10,077 nt of DNA, taken from NCBI RefSeq assembly GCF_000003605.2, contig NW_003114958.1:366247-376323 (forward strand), given 5' to 3'. The stretch comes from Saccoglossus kowalevskii. Lineage: Eukaryota; Hemichordata; Enteropneusta; Harrimaniidae. Positions 1-7,213 of the stretch are shown in pieces (the first letter of the stretch is position 1; the number at the start of each line of letters is the position of its first letter). The notes under the pieces are model-generated. The model had not been told where the DNA came from. It saw only the letters and a program-made list of their open reading frames with translations, and did not search any database. The translations under genes were made by a program, and so were the position numbers.

Positions 1-1190
1 TCCCTAAAAGCCGAAGCCAGACTAATCTTAACATAATGCACACAACTCGCAGCTCTTTTAATTCAATAATAATTATATTATCTTATTGCAGCTCGGTATA
101 TCGAATTAGCATAATCAATAACAACTTTTCAAATAGAGCATTTCGAGGTTTTCTTAAATCTAAGATTTCTGCTGAACTACTTGCTCAATTACATTTGTAA
201 AATATATATGAATGTGATCTCGCGACAAGTGCAATTTCAAGTAATTTGTTCATTACAAAAGCATTTTCTGTTTTTACTGTTCATATAGTATTGTACATGA
301 TGTTCAAACATGTGACGGATTTGATACATGTCTCTTTTTTTAAGGATTTTTTTATTATGCACACCAAATTGTATATGATTTGTTTATGTCATTTATAGTA
401 ACTTCAAAACAGCTGTTTTAAACATCATCACGATTCCATGAAACATGCATTATAGCAGTAATAAGTATACAATATAAGCATATAATCTTAAAATAATTAT
501 TTTTCAGATTTACCCCCAACTGTTACCCAATAGCTGTTACTAACTATTCCTGTAATGCTAAGTAAAATAATTAACATTGACGATGTAACACAATATTATT
601 TAACCTAATATTAAATTAGAGATGCAGGTTCGTGGGCACTTGCGAGTGAATTTTTTTTTGCTTTTTATTATCCAAACAGTCCTGGCTATAGACCGTTTGA
701 ACAGTGCAACATACTCAAAAACGATTTTAAAATATAGATAACAGGTATAAACATTCTCTCTTTTGAATGCTTAGCAAGGTTTAGCAAGGCTGTACATAAA
801 TAATAAAAAAGAAACATGGTGAAAAAAAGAAATGACGGGATCTCCATATTATGCACTATATTTAACTTTTAACAGAACGATAATACATTTAAATTTGGAA
901 CTGTTATAGCCATTTTAATTATGAGCATTAGCAAACTTCTTACTAAGTGAATTGTTATGCAAATTAGCAATTATCTCAGCTTCTTTTTAGTGCACATCCC
1001 AGAACTTTTTTAAAAAAAATAGCACCTAGACGCTTTGACCTTTTGTTTTGAAATTTTCACAAATGATTGACAATGTGTTTATCTTCAAAACGCTGTCGGG
1101 CATTGTTTTTGGTTGGACAGTGTTACAATAATCGTACAGCCTGGGTGTTAATTTAAGCATAAACTTGAAGTAGTGAAATTTGAGCTGCTG
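1..1190. other. AT-rich stretch without a supported gene
   Basis: No reading frame here looks coding on either strand. Small structures only. TTAGCAAGG occurs twice in tandem at about 770-789. A weak inverted repeat at about 673-704 (TCCAAACAGTC against GACCGTTTGAA, with two non-Watson-Crick positions) could form a hairpin. A T10-like run lies near 650. A cryptic splice acceptor near 507 is discussed under rejected items. This is probably intergenic or intronic DNA. Confidence 0.6.
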
Positions 1191-1197
1191 CCCTGCA

Positions 1198-1236
1198 AAA
1201 TTGCCACCTGGTAGACAGTTTTCAAGACGGCAATTT
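1198..1236. repeat. Perfect 8-bp inverted repeat, hairpin-capable
   Basis: AAATTGCC at 1198-1205 is answered by GGCAATTT at 1229-1236, leaving a 23-base loop. The pairing does not extend beyond 8 bp on either side. It could be a chance palindrome or a small remnant of a terminal inverted repeat. No target-site duplication is obvious. Confidence 0.45.
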
Positions 1237-1239
1237 CTT

Positions 1240-2235
1240 CATAGTATACAGATGTACCCATAAACCAATTTTGACAGGAAACAGAAGCATGGTTTAGAAG
1301 CTAATCTTTTTAAATCACTTTTGACCAAAAAAGCACATTTTTGTGCATATTTCAAATTACAGTGTCCATAAAAATAAAATACTAACAAAACTTTAAAATT
1401 CATACAATAAGCTTTCCGAAAATATATAGCTTTGTGGACAAGGGAGGTCATCGTGGTTTCCTAATTAACTAATTAAAATACCTGTCAGGTAAACTGCATC
1501 TCTAGCAAGGTAGCAATAATTTTGACAGTGACACGAAAACAAAGCGTCGGACAAACAGGAAATTACACAGCCCTTACACATTGCTAATTGTTTTCATTTT
1601 CGAAGGCTAAAAGTTTCTGAATTGTTTGATGATTGGTGTTGAATGTCGAATTCACACCTCTGTTCTTTTTTTTATCTCCGTGCTTGCAGCTTGATCTGCG
1701 TTTCTCGATTAGAAACGTGTGAATACATACACTATGGCTATACGTTTCACTGCAACTGCCCACAGCACAACATCTAAAAACTCTCTCAAAAAATAAAATA
1801 GACAAAGAAAAAGAAAAAAAACGCCGACCGAAAAATGTATATCGTTTAAAACTATACTGAATGACCAGTGTTATTACGGCTCGGGGGTATGACTTCCTCT
1901 CACATTTTTGTCATTTGGTGGCACACTTTCGGCGAGAATCGGAAATCCGGAAACAGTCGACCGTTTCAGGATAGGTGGGCGTGGCTACAACACGAGAAAT
2001 ATCCCAAATTTACTTGGATACGAATAATCATTTTCAGCAAAAAAAAAACAATAACTGCCCATTTCAGTGGGACACAGATCTGAAATATTAAACGTGAGGG
2101 TGGGCATTGCACAGGCACTTTAAAATCAACTAGGTAAACAAACAGCCTCTCGACTGAGATAGCTCCGTTGTTAGCAATGAACTTTTCAATTAAAGAACTG
2201 AAGATATCATTGGAAAAGGAACAAATCTGAGAGAG
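1240..2235. other. Gene-poor stretch with a CpG/GC-box patch
   Basis: No convincing gene. The only notable part is about 1880-1985, where CpG and GC content rise and a KLF/SP-type box, GGTGGGCGTGGC, lies at 1974-1985. The short + frame there (1868-2083) has tryptophan-rich, low-credibility content and no splice signals of note. A minus frame at 1584-1805 has no ATG start. If the patch is a promoter, no first exon can be assigned to it. Confidence 0.45.
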
Positions 2236-2239
2236 CTCT

Positions 2240-2485
2240 ACCAGAGGTACCTATATGTATAGTATCAAAGCAATCGGACTTGAGATTTTTAACAAGTAGT
2301 CGAAAAATATCACTTTTTACCAAAAATGATAAAAATTATTCAATATATATATATATACACTAAGTATTAGAGCAATAAGTATTGTAGTTTTCAAGGAGAA
2401 GTCGAAAAAGTAAAAACAGTTGACACGGACGACACCGGACAACAGTTGAGAGCGGAGCTAAAAAGCATTCTCACAATAAATTAAA
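2240..2485. repeat. Decayed dispersed-type repeat with internal 102-bp duplication
   Basis: Two related blocks, 2261-2310 and 2363-2412, share AGTAT, AGCAAT, a TTTT core and GTCGAAAAA at an exact offset of 102 bp, although the sequence between the anchors has diverged. An AT run (2343-2357) and a tail at about 2421-2440, reading TTGACACGGACGACACCGGA, accompany them. From memory, sequences of this style (GTCGAAAAA blocks, then GGACGACGCCGGAC) are common interspersed repeats in bivalve genomes; I could not check this. No reading frame is carried, so if mobile it would be non-autonomous. Confidence 0.5.
2343..2357. repeat. (AT)n microsatellite
   Basis: About seven AT units, inside the dispersed-type repeat and between its two 102-bp-offset blocks. 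Ordinary simple repeat. Confidence 0.8.
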
Positions 2486-2537
2486 AATGTTGTTATTTGT
2501 GTAGGTGTACATAAGATTTTGATGAAGAAAGTTGACG

Positions 2538-2609
2538 AGTCAGCGGAAATAATCAGCTCAGCTGTAATGAATGTCATGAATAAACATAAACTGGAATGAC
2601 TCTATATAG
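2538..2609 (+). promoter_or_regulatory. Candidate TATA promoter with AP-1/Maf-like site
   Basis: CTATATAGC with its TATA core at 2603-2609 is a good metazoan TATA box, which would place a start of transcription near 2630-2640. Just upstream, about 2538-2546, is GAGTCAGC, close to the AP-1/Maf half site. Fifty bases downstream is an ATG followed at once by a consensus splice donor. The order TATA, short leader, ATG, donor is what a small first exon looks like. It points towards the cysteine-rich gene at 3139-3690, but the link is inferred. Confidence 0.4.
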
Positions 2610-2658
2610 CGCACCCGAACAATTCAGAGGTAAGTTGAGAAAGTTGAATTTTATAACA

Positions 2659-2664
2659 ATGAAG
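2659..2664 (+). CDS. Candidate minimal first coding exon (Met-Lys)
   Basis: ATG AAG is followed immediately by GTAAGT, a perfect consensus donor, so the exon would end in phase 0 after two codons. Another consensus donor, CAGAG/GTAAGT, sits at 2629/2630 in the presumed leader, so alternative 5' splicing is possible. A Met-Lys start split from the rest of a signal peptide is seen in small secreted proteins, and the downstream cysteine-rich exon (from 3337) also starts in phase 0. I found no phase-compatible hydrophobic exon between them, so the transcript structure is unresolved. Without a splice, translation would run 17 codons and stop. Confidence 0.3.
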
Positions 2665-2967
2665 GTAAGTTTAGTCCTGTGTAACTTTATTAGAATATTA
2701 GAATATAATTAAACATGGCATTATCAGCCTTGCTGACCTGTTATGTGTTTGATAACGTTCCAGATATGTCAAATAAACGGCCTCAGTGATGATAATAATT
2801 TATATTGTTTTCAACATTCAACGAGTTGTTACTGTCAACATCGTTTATTTCATGTTATCATATTACCTCAAACCCTGCAAATGGAAGTGTGCATCGAATC
2901 ATGGGAAGAAATTAAACGGTGTGCATTGTGATAACTGTCATAAAGGTGATTGACAGGTCATACTTGT

Positions 2968-3098
2968 TTTCAACTCTAGAAGGACAGTGGGTTCTAACAG
3001 GTGTGCTTGTAATTTACATAACAAAGGGTGTTTACAACTTTGGAAGGAGAAATGAAATCTACCAGGTGTGCTGTTAATTGAATAACAATAGATGTGCA
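2968..3098. repeat. Degenerate 64-65-bp tandem repeat, two units
   Basis: Unit 1 (about 2968-3032) and unit 2 (about 3033-3098) share, in order, CAACT, AGAAGGA/GGAAGGA, CTAACAGGTGTGC/CTACCAGGTGTGC, a TAATT block and ATAACAA followed by a GTG-containing end. The offset is 64 bp at the ends and 65 bp in the middle. A possible third, more decayed relative ends around 2950, where GGAAGAAATTAAACGGTGTGC (2904-2925) resembles the middle of the unit. Each unit carries CAGGTGTG, which contains both an E-box CAGGTG and a T-box half site AGGTGTG. It lies just upstream of the cysteine-rich gene. Confidence 0.5.
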
Positions 3099-3138
3099 TT
3101 GCCCACGTGACACAGCTGCTAGCAAGATCACATTCTGA

Positions 3139-3444
3139 TTGGCTAATGTGGAAACCCAGCTGGTGTCACTGCCTATACATTGGACAGACTCAGGACAGTT
3201 TAGAGTCGATCATTTCAACTTGGTGTCCGTCACTTCAACTTGCTTTCCTGTGTGTTCTGCTACGATACGATATTACAGGCTACAACCATCATTCTGTGAG
3301 ACTTATATGAACTGCTCTGCCATCTCCTGCTTCCAGCGGTGCCCCCCAGAATACCAGCGTTCCTCTGCAGGCAAGACTCGTGTATTTCTACCTTGTTGTG
3401 TTGCAGAAGCCATTGAATGTCGTCCAATAATACATCCTGAAACT
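3139..3444 (+). CDS. Penultimate exon of a small cysteine-rich protein (3337-3444, perhaps from 3139)
   Basis: Unrecognised gene. The frame is open from 3139 (a stop lies directly before it) and ends at ACT/GTGAGT, a consensus donor at 3445. The safest exon is 3337-3444 (36 codons), because a fine acceptor, a long pyrimidine run ending CTTCCAG, stands at 3336; both ends are phase 0. It encodes RCPPEYQ, a Cys-Cys pair in FLPCCVAEAIEC, and HPET. The upstream open part adds five more cysteines within about 30 codons (TCFPVC, FCETYMNC, AISC) in the same frame, so a longer exon is also possible; candidate acceptors are at 3159 and 3278. Codon choice is mixed and natural. The cysteine content suggests a secreted or extracellular product. 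There is no ATG before residue ETYM in the open frame, so an upstream exon is needed. Confidence 0.55.
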
Positions 3445-3603
3445 GTGAGTTATCACCAATGCACACTTCCCTAAGCAATCCCCTATTTTAGTGACTTTAT
3501 TCATTGTATTTTTCTGTGCTTTATTTCTTGTAATTATTTTGGAGAGGTATTATAGCCAGGAGCTTTAACTTGATATTTTGATGTATGTGTATTTCATTTC
3601 CAG

Positions 3604-3690
3604 TACTATTGTCTTGTCTACCCCATACTAGCAGTGAAAGAACCCCCTGTCAAGTGTGAGTTCTGTGGGTGGCCATTTCAATTGCGATAA
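3604..3690 (+). CDS. Last exon of the cysteine-rich protein
   Basis: After a 159-bp T-rich intron (3445-3603, GTGAGT to TTTCATTTCCAG) the frame continues in phase 0 for 28 codons to TAA at 3688-3690. It begins YYCLVYPILAVKEPP and ends with a CxxC in VKCEFCGWPFQLR. Joined to the preceding exon it gives seven cysteines, or twelve if the upstream open frame is exonic. No family was recognised. I considered IL-17, TGF-beta and cystine-knot ligands, but the spacing does not match any of them. Two AATAAA signals follow 80-97 bases downstream, which supports this as the true 3' end. This is the best splice-supported model on the + strand. Confidence 0.55.
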   Translation, partial: YYCLVYPILAVKEPPVKCEFCGWPFQLR

Positions 3691-3751
3691 GCAGGCCTTG
3701 CACTGTGACAGTTACCTTGCATAAAATTGATTGCCATGTGCAATATGAATG

Positions 3752-3769
3752 TATAATTAATTAATTATA
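3752..3769. repeat. Perfect 18-bp AT palindrome
   Basis: TATAATTAATTAATTATA reads the same on both strands and holds overlapping TAATTA homeodomain-type cores. It abuts the first polyadenylation signal of the cysteine-rich gene. It may be an AU-rich 3'-UTR element or chance in AT-rich DNA. Confidence 0.6.
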
Positions 3770-3787
3770 AATAAATCGCAGAATAAA
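3770..3787 (+). terminator. Two AATAAA polyadenylation signals
   Basis: AATAAA at 3770-3775 and again at 3782-3787, followed by a GT/T-rich stretch (about 3811-3830, GTTGTTGTCATGTGTCC) that suits a downstream cleavage element. They lie 80-97 bases after the stop of the cysteine-rich gene and define its likely 3' end near 3800-3810. Confidence 0.55.
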
Positions 3788-3839
3788 TGCACTTTCTAGA
3801 AGAACATTTCACGTTGTTGTCATGTGTCCTTATATATTT

Positions 3840-4229
3840 ACAAAACTTTTATTATGAGATTTTAGAATCGTTAGGAAAAGATCGAAATTTTTTAAAGCCT
3901 AATCAATTTTCCCTACTACTTAAGTGTCTACAGTAACACAGAGCACATCCGGAAACCTATAGGGACATTGTCACCGATTTATTTTAGTTTGAAATCACTG
4001 TTTAAAATATTTAATATATTTGTAAAATATATCCTTCAACACAAATATTCATAAGTGACCAACATTTTGCTTAGACAAACATCAAAAGTTCTATTGCTGG
4101 CAATTCTGGTATGGATGTTGAGACCAGAAAAGCCATGATCAAACAGACGGCTACAGTGATAAGATTAACACAACAAATCGTTATAAAAAGTCATTTTGAT
4201 GTAAAATACAGCCGCGACAATTAGTCTTA
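3840..4229. other. Intergenic AT-rich stretch with one short hairpin
   Basis: No gene is visible. TTCTGGT at 4104-4110 and ACCAGAA at 4123-4129 form a perfect 7-bp stem with a 12-base loop. Otherwise the sequence holds AT runs such as AAATATTTAATATATTTG near 4004 and nothing else I can name. Confidence 0.5.
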
Positions 4230-4508
4230 CTAGCTTTGTTCAAACAAGTACGAGTACAAGGCCTTAATCACATGAATTAATATACAGGCGATTACTGCTG
4301 AAATTAACAGATGATAGTTGCAATTTGTACTGCATTTAAAATATATTTGTTTCACGGTAAAGCCACATGATACCACTTGACAAGTTCCATTAGAAGCCTT
4401 TGGTAAAATGAAAGAAAGACAAAAGTATATGAGGAGGTAAATAATTTTCACCCTAGTGTTAATCTTACTACACGCGAAATTTGTTTGCCTGGAAACGTGA
4501 TAGCCCAC
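4230..4508 (-). CDS. Candidate exon: small cysteine-containing membrane protein
   Basis: Unrecognised. A 92-codon open frame on the minus strand has a plausible layout. A hydrophobic segment (KIIYLLIYFCLSFILP) resembles a signal peptide; a short ectodomain follows with an N-glycosylation site (NGT) and cysteines in CQVVSC and FKCSTNC; then comes a second hydrophobic stretch (LLISAVIACILIHVI) and a short tail. However there is no ATG anywhere in the frame. It would have to be a 3' exon, for which TTTCCAG, with its AG ending at about 4489, could be the acceptor. No polyadenylation signal follows closely. In AT-rich DNA hydrophobic frames arise easily, so this is a weak call. Confidence 0.22.
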   Translation of the reverse strand: MGYHVSRQTNFACSKINTRVKIIYLLIYFCLSFILPKASNGTCQVVSCGFTVKQIYFKCSTNCNYHLLISAVIACILIHVIKALYSYLFEQS

Positions 4509-4516
4509 TTCCGCCC
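4504..4516 (-). promoter_or_regulatory. ETS/GABP-type site
   Basis: CCCACTTCCGCCC on +, which is GGGCGGAAGTGGG on minus, contains the CGGAAGTG core of ETS-family sites typical of TATA-less animal promoters. On the minus strand an ATG lies just before it and the frame described at 4230-4508 starts inside it. No initiator or CpG island supports it further. Confidence 0.3.
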
Positions 4517-4693
4517 ATGCCTAATTTCTTATATGGATCAATTCCCCCCAAAAATAATAACGACTTCATTCTAAGCAGCCAGTTTTAAAAAGTGAGGTAA
4601 TATGTACGTAATTAACGGGCGCGTCATTGACTCTTCGAAGTGTTTGTTAAATAGCTGATTCTCAGTGTAACGTATATATTGTTTTATTTGTAG

Positions 4694-4954
4694 AAAATTA
4701 TAAGTTATTTTGCTTCATCATTGCCGATGGGCGATATTTACGACACAGATGCACTAATTAATGGCACCAGTCCGGATGTAATGGTTTTCAGAAATAGTAC
4801 TACTCTAATTACCCTTTTGGAACAAGAAATGTGTTTTCCTAAGTATATCGTCCGTACTAAAAATATTACCATCCCATATGATTTGATTCCCAAATTCAGC
4901 TGCATTCCTTATAATCATAATCATTTAATCATAATTACTATCAAAATCTCATGA
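4694..4954 (+). CDS. Candidate coding exon with three N-glycosylation sequons
   Basis: Unrecognised. An acceptor-like run (TTGTTTTATTTGTAG, ending 4693) opens a frame of 86 codons to TGA at 4952-4954; an internal ATG at 4727 could also start it. The first two thirds have varied, natural codon use and read as protein: MGDIYDTDALINGT, then VMVFRNSTTLITLLEQEMC, then KNITIPYDLI. NGT, NST and NIT are sequons, which hints at an extracellular or lumenal domain. The last 20 codons, rich in His, Asn and Ile, look like random AT-rich sequence, so a splice donor or a decayed end may precede them; no good GT donor was found. No polyadenylation signal follows closely. Confidence 0.33.
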   Translation, partial: KIISYFASSLPMGDIYDTDALINGTSPDVMVFRNSTTLITLLEQEMCFPKYIVRTKNITIPYDLIPKFSCIPYNHNHLIIITIKIS

Positions 4955-4958
4955 CAAA

Positions 4959-4987
4959 GGGTTGGGTTGGGTTGTATTTTACGCGGG
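4959..4987 (+). other. G-tract, GGGTT triplet repeat with a fourth GGG
   Basis: GGGTTGGGTTGGGTT occupies 4959-4973 and a fourth GGG follows at 4985-4987 after a 13-base loop. The set could form a G-quadruplex, though the long third loop makes it weak. It directly precedes the hairpin at 5005-5029, and the two may belong to one repeat element. Confidence 0.45.
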
Positions 4988-5004
4988 TCTAACAGAAAAG
5001 GAGC

Positions 5005-5029
5005 CCTAGGACTAACTACTAGTCTTAGG
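5005..5029. repeat. 10-bp hairpin with 5-base loop
   Basis: CCTAGGACTA at 5005-5014 pairs with TAGTCTTAGG at 5020-5029: nine Watson-Crick pairs and one G-T pair around the loop ACTAC. The neighbouring G-tract and the TTTTACGCGGGTCTAACAG segment suggest one small, non-coding, hairpin-type repeat at about 4959-5036; I do not know its family. Confidence 0.5.
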
Positions 5030-5036
5030 TGAGCCA

Positions 5037-5410
5037 AGTATGTCCACTTGACATATGGTCAGTTACTTTGAGAATGAATAGTTCATCATTTCCGCGAGAT
5101 CGCCATAAAGTATAACATTTGATCAAAACATACATACATGAGAAATATAGTTGATTTGTGTACACAGTGCACATAAATGAATCAACAATTACAAAAGCAG
5201 AATAGTTTAACATGACGTTCTTCTGGTGACGTTTTCGATCACTGAAATGTACTCTAGGATTTGTAATTGTCATTAAACATCACACATATACACGTTTTCA
5301 ATAATCTTATTTTAGCTGCCATAGCATGGGACAAGAATTTGCATATAGTTAGATCGGCCCCTTCATAATGTGTAAGACATTTACAAATCAATAATATGGA
5401 ACATTGTGGT
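5037..5410. other. Stretch without a supported gene
   Basis: A minus-strand frame (5025-5273, ATG at 5273) exists but lacks splice signals, recognisable content and a polyadenylation signal. The 13-mer GTGACGTTTTCGA at about 5227-5239 recurs at 8181-8193; one such match is about what chance allows in 10 kb. Nothing else supported. Confidence 0.45.
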
Positions 5411-5417
5411 CACTGAA

Positions 5418-5511
5418 ATGTTGCATTTCACAGCCATTTTCGCCTTCCCTTTCCCTACACCCCTGACCATATCATATTCAATCCTTCATCTTGTTCTTCT
5501 ATTTCTAAATG
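5418..5511 (+). CDS. Candidate first exon, hydrophobic N-terminus before a perfect donor
   Basis: Unrecognised. ATG at 5418 (G at -3) opens 31 codons plus one base and ends at AAATG/GTAAGT, a perfect consensus donor at 5512. The product starts MLHFTAIFAFPFPTPL and continues SYSILHLVLLFLN, entirely without charged residues, like a signal anchor or membrane segment. The alternative reading is that the pyrimidine-rich run is itself a splice-acceptor region or random, since C/T-rich codons give hydrophobic residues automatically. No promoter motif is clear and no next exon was identified. Confidence 0.22.
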
Positions 5512-5519
5512 GTAAGTTA

Positions 5520-6120
5520 GTAACACTTTTCTTGAATTAAAAAACAAACAAAACTTCATATCCCCCAATCGAAGATATGCTCCGGAATATGAATACGAAC
5601 TATTCTAAATCAGTGTGATGGGAACCGAAAATGAGGCAAATCAGTATAATAGTCTGTCGACTGCACTGGTTCCATTGAGTGAAAATCACCGTCGTTTAAA
5701 AAACAACCTGTGAGATGTAGTGATGCATACGGTGCTGTTTTGCAATTGATATTTTACACAAATATGTATATTATAACAATATCGAATCCGTCAACGTCTC
5801 TGCAAAGATATAAAATTAAAAAAAAATGAACTTAATTTAAAAAAATGGCTGGTTAGAACTTATGATGCCGCTGGGTATATATCGAATGGCGAAATACTAG
5901 TTCCATGATTAATTATATTTATGCTGGACGTGCCATTACAGTTTGATTTTGTTATTACGATTATGGTCATTCTCTTGTTGTTTTCTTTAAATATTGAACC
6001 ACCAAATGGCATTCAGATGTTGAAGAAATATTGTTATCTTATGTTCTATTTCAAAAAATCAAAGATATCAGTTGACCTTTTTATGACAAAATACTAATTT
6101 GAACTCGGTAAATACAGTTC
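5520..6120. other. AT-rich stretch, nothing identified
   Basis: No gene, repeat or regulatory site can be supported. Both strands are dense in stop codons. If 5418-5511 is a real exon this would be its first intron. Confidence 0.5.
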
Positions 6121-6540
6121 AGATTCCATTACACATTTAGCTCTCTGTCATACCTGCATACATCTCTGTCCTACTTGCTGATTTGTATAACTCTCTCTTT
6201 TAAACAGACACACTTCTCTTTCTCTCATTCCCTTGCATCCCTTTGTCCCCAAACTTTCTGGGTAGCTGCGTTTATTATAAATCAGTAATTTTTATACTCG
6301 TGCTATTTTCTCCTCATTTCATACTTTCTGCATATCCTTCCCAGCGTCACACTATTTCCACACTATATGCTTTCTATCACTCCTTCAATACTTCTCCTAC
6401 CTACTGCTTGTTTTAACTTCCCTGGAGTGAATTCGCCTGAACCACATTCACTTAACTCTCCTATTGATTCCACTATTTTCTCTGGACAATTCCTCCAGTG
6501 AATTCCCCTATATTGTTGCGTTCTTGATTTCCAAATAACT
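6121..6540. other. Pyrimidine-rich, strand-skewed tract without a gene
   Basis: For about 400 bases the + strand is strongly biased to C and T (for example CTTCTCTTTCTCTCATTCCC around 6214) while G is scarce, unlike the flanks. All minus-strand frames through the purine-rich complement contain many stops, so it is not coding. AGTGAATTC occurs twice (about 6425 and 6494). It may be an old expanded polypyrimidine repeat, or intronic DNA shaped by transcription-coupled strand bias. Confidence 0.5.
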
Positions 6541-7080
6541 TAGCTTTCCATTCATATTGATTCAATTGTAATAATTATTGTAACATTTTTCTGAATCATT
6601 GAATATCAACACAAAAATTACCATGTCATTTTGTCTGGCAGTATGCAACATTTGTTCGATTATAATAATAATGCCTGCTCCTTATTAATTTGTATTATCA
6701 AAATTAATATTTCAACTTTTGAAAAATAGTATTGGTTATTATCAGTAGTCCAGGCAACTGTAAATTTGATATATATCAGTATTAGAGTGCGCTCTAATTT
6801 GGCTAATTTAAAACAAATAAAATTGCACCTTTAGTATTGTTCTGAATATCGTAGTAACATATAACTGTGTGTACCTTGTATACTAAGAAATATAATGATA
6901 TGAATTCACCAGCTCGATAAATGGAATCAAGAATAGTATTCCAATGCTTTGAAATAGTCTTAATGTGTGCAAGTTCCTCCACAATGTGTTTTCATTGTTG
7001 TAAAATGTCTCATAAATATTCAGAATTACTTTTTATGTATGGTCATACAATACACGCAATATGCAAAACTAAATTGCGTA
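6541..7080. other. AT-rich stretch, probably intron of the minus-strand gene at 7213
   Basis: No coding content is convincing; two overlapping + frames at 6921-7194 lack splice signals and look random. If the first exon ending near 7125 or 7157 on the minus strand is real, this is the start of its first intron. I could not find the next exon by eye. Confidence 0.4.
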
Positions 7081-7081
7081 T

Positions 7082-7213
7082 TCATAACAACAAACTGCCA
7101 CACTCATTGGTCCCCATTAAATACTTGTAATGCCGTAAAAACTCGATCTCGATTACCCGAAAGCCGTATTTTTCCCGCTCGTTTTCATCGCTAACATTGG
7201 TATAATCCGCCAT
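7082..7213 (-). CDS. First coding exon of an unrecognised protein, MADYTNVSDE
   Basis: ATG at 7213-7211 sits in a strong Kozak context (AAAATGGCG, A at -3 and G at +4). The frame gives MADYTNVSDENEREKYGFR and then VIEIEFLRHYK, acidic and hydrophilic with natural, CpG-containing codons. It stays open for 43 codons to TGA at 7082, but the last dozen residues look non-coding. A splice donor probably cuts earlier: CGG/GTAATC (exon end 7157, phase 0) or TACAA/GTATTT (exon end 7125, phase 2). Neither is a full consensus. CCAAT, CRE-like and YY1-like sites lie at or just upstream of the ATG in the right order. I do not recognise the family; no signal peptide or membrane segment is visible, so the product is probably cytosolic or nuclear. 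Confidence 0.5.
   Translation of the reverse strand: MADYTNVSDENEREKYGFRVIEIEFLRHYKYLMGTNECGSLLL

Noticed and set aside
508-561. Acceptor TTATTTTTCAG at 507 followed by an open 18-codon frame with NCYPIAVTNYSC content ending near GTAAAA/TAA
   Set aside because: The segment is too short, the donor is poor, there is no polyadenylation signal and no neighbouring exon; TTTTTCAG occurs by chance in AT-rich DNA.
1584-1805. Minus-strand 73-codon frame
   Set aside because: It lacks an ATG start and splice support; composition is random.
2743-2931. Plus frame after the acceptor GTTCCAG at 2763, phase-compatible with ATG-AAG
   Set aside because: It could follow the Met-Lys exon in phase, but content is AT-driven, with no donor, no signal-like segment and no link to the later exons.
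3092-3310. Plus frame with LQLAFLCVLL signal-like stretch that could splice from 3295 to 3337
   Set aside because: The implied intron of 41 bases is too short for an animal spliceosome, although the phases match.
3260-3478. Minus-strand frame antisense to the cysteine-rich exon
   Set aside because: The + strand has the splice sites, stop and polyadenylation signals; the minus frame runs through the + intron start without signals of its own.
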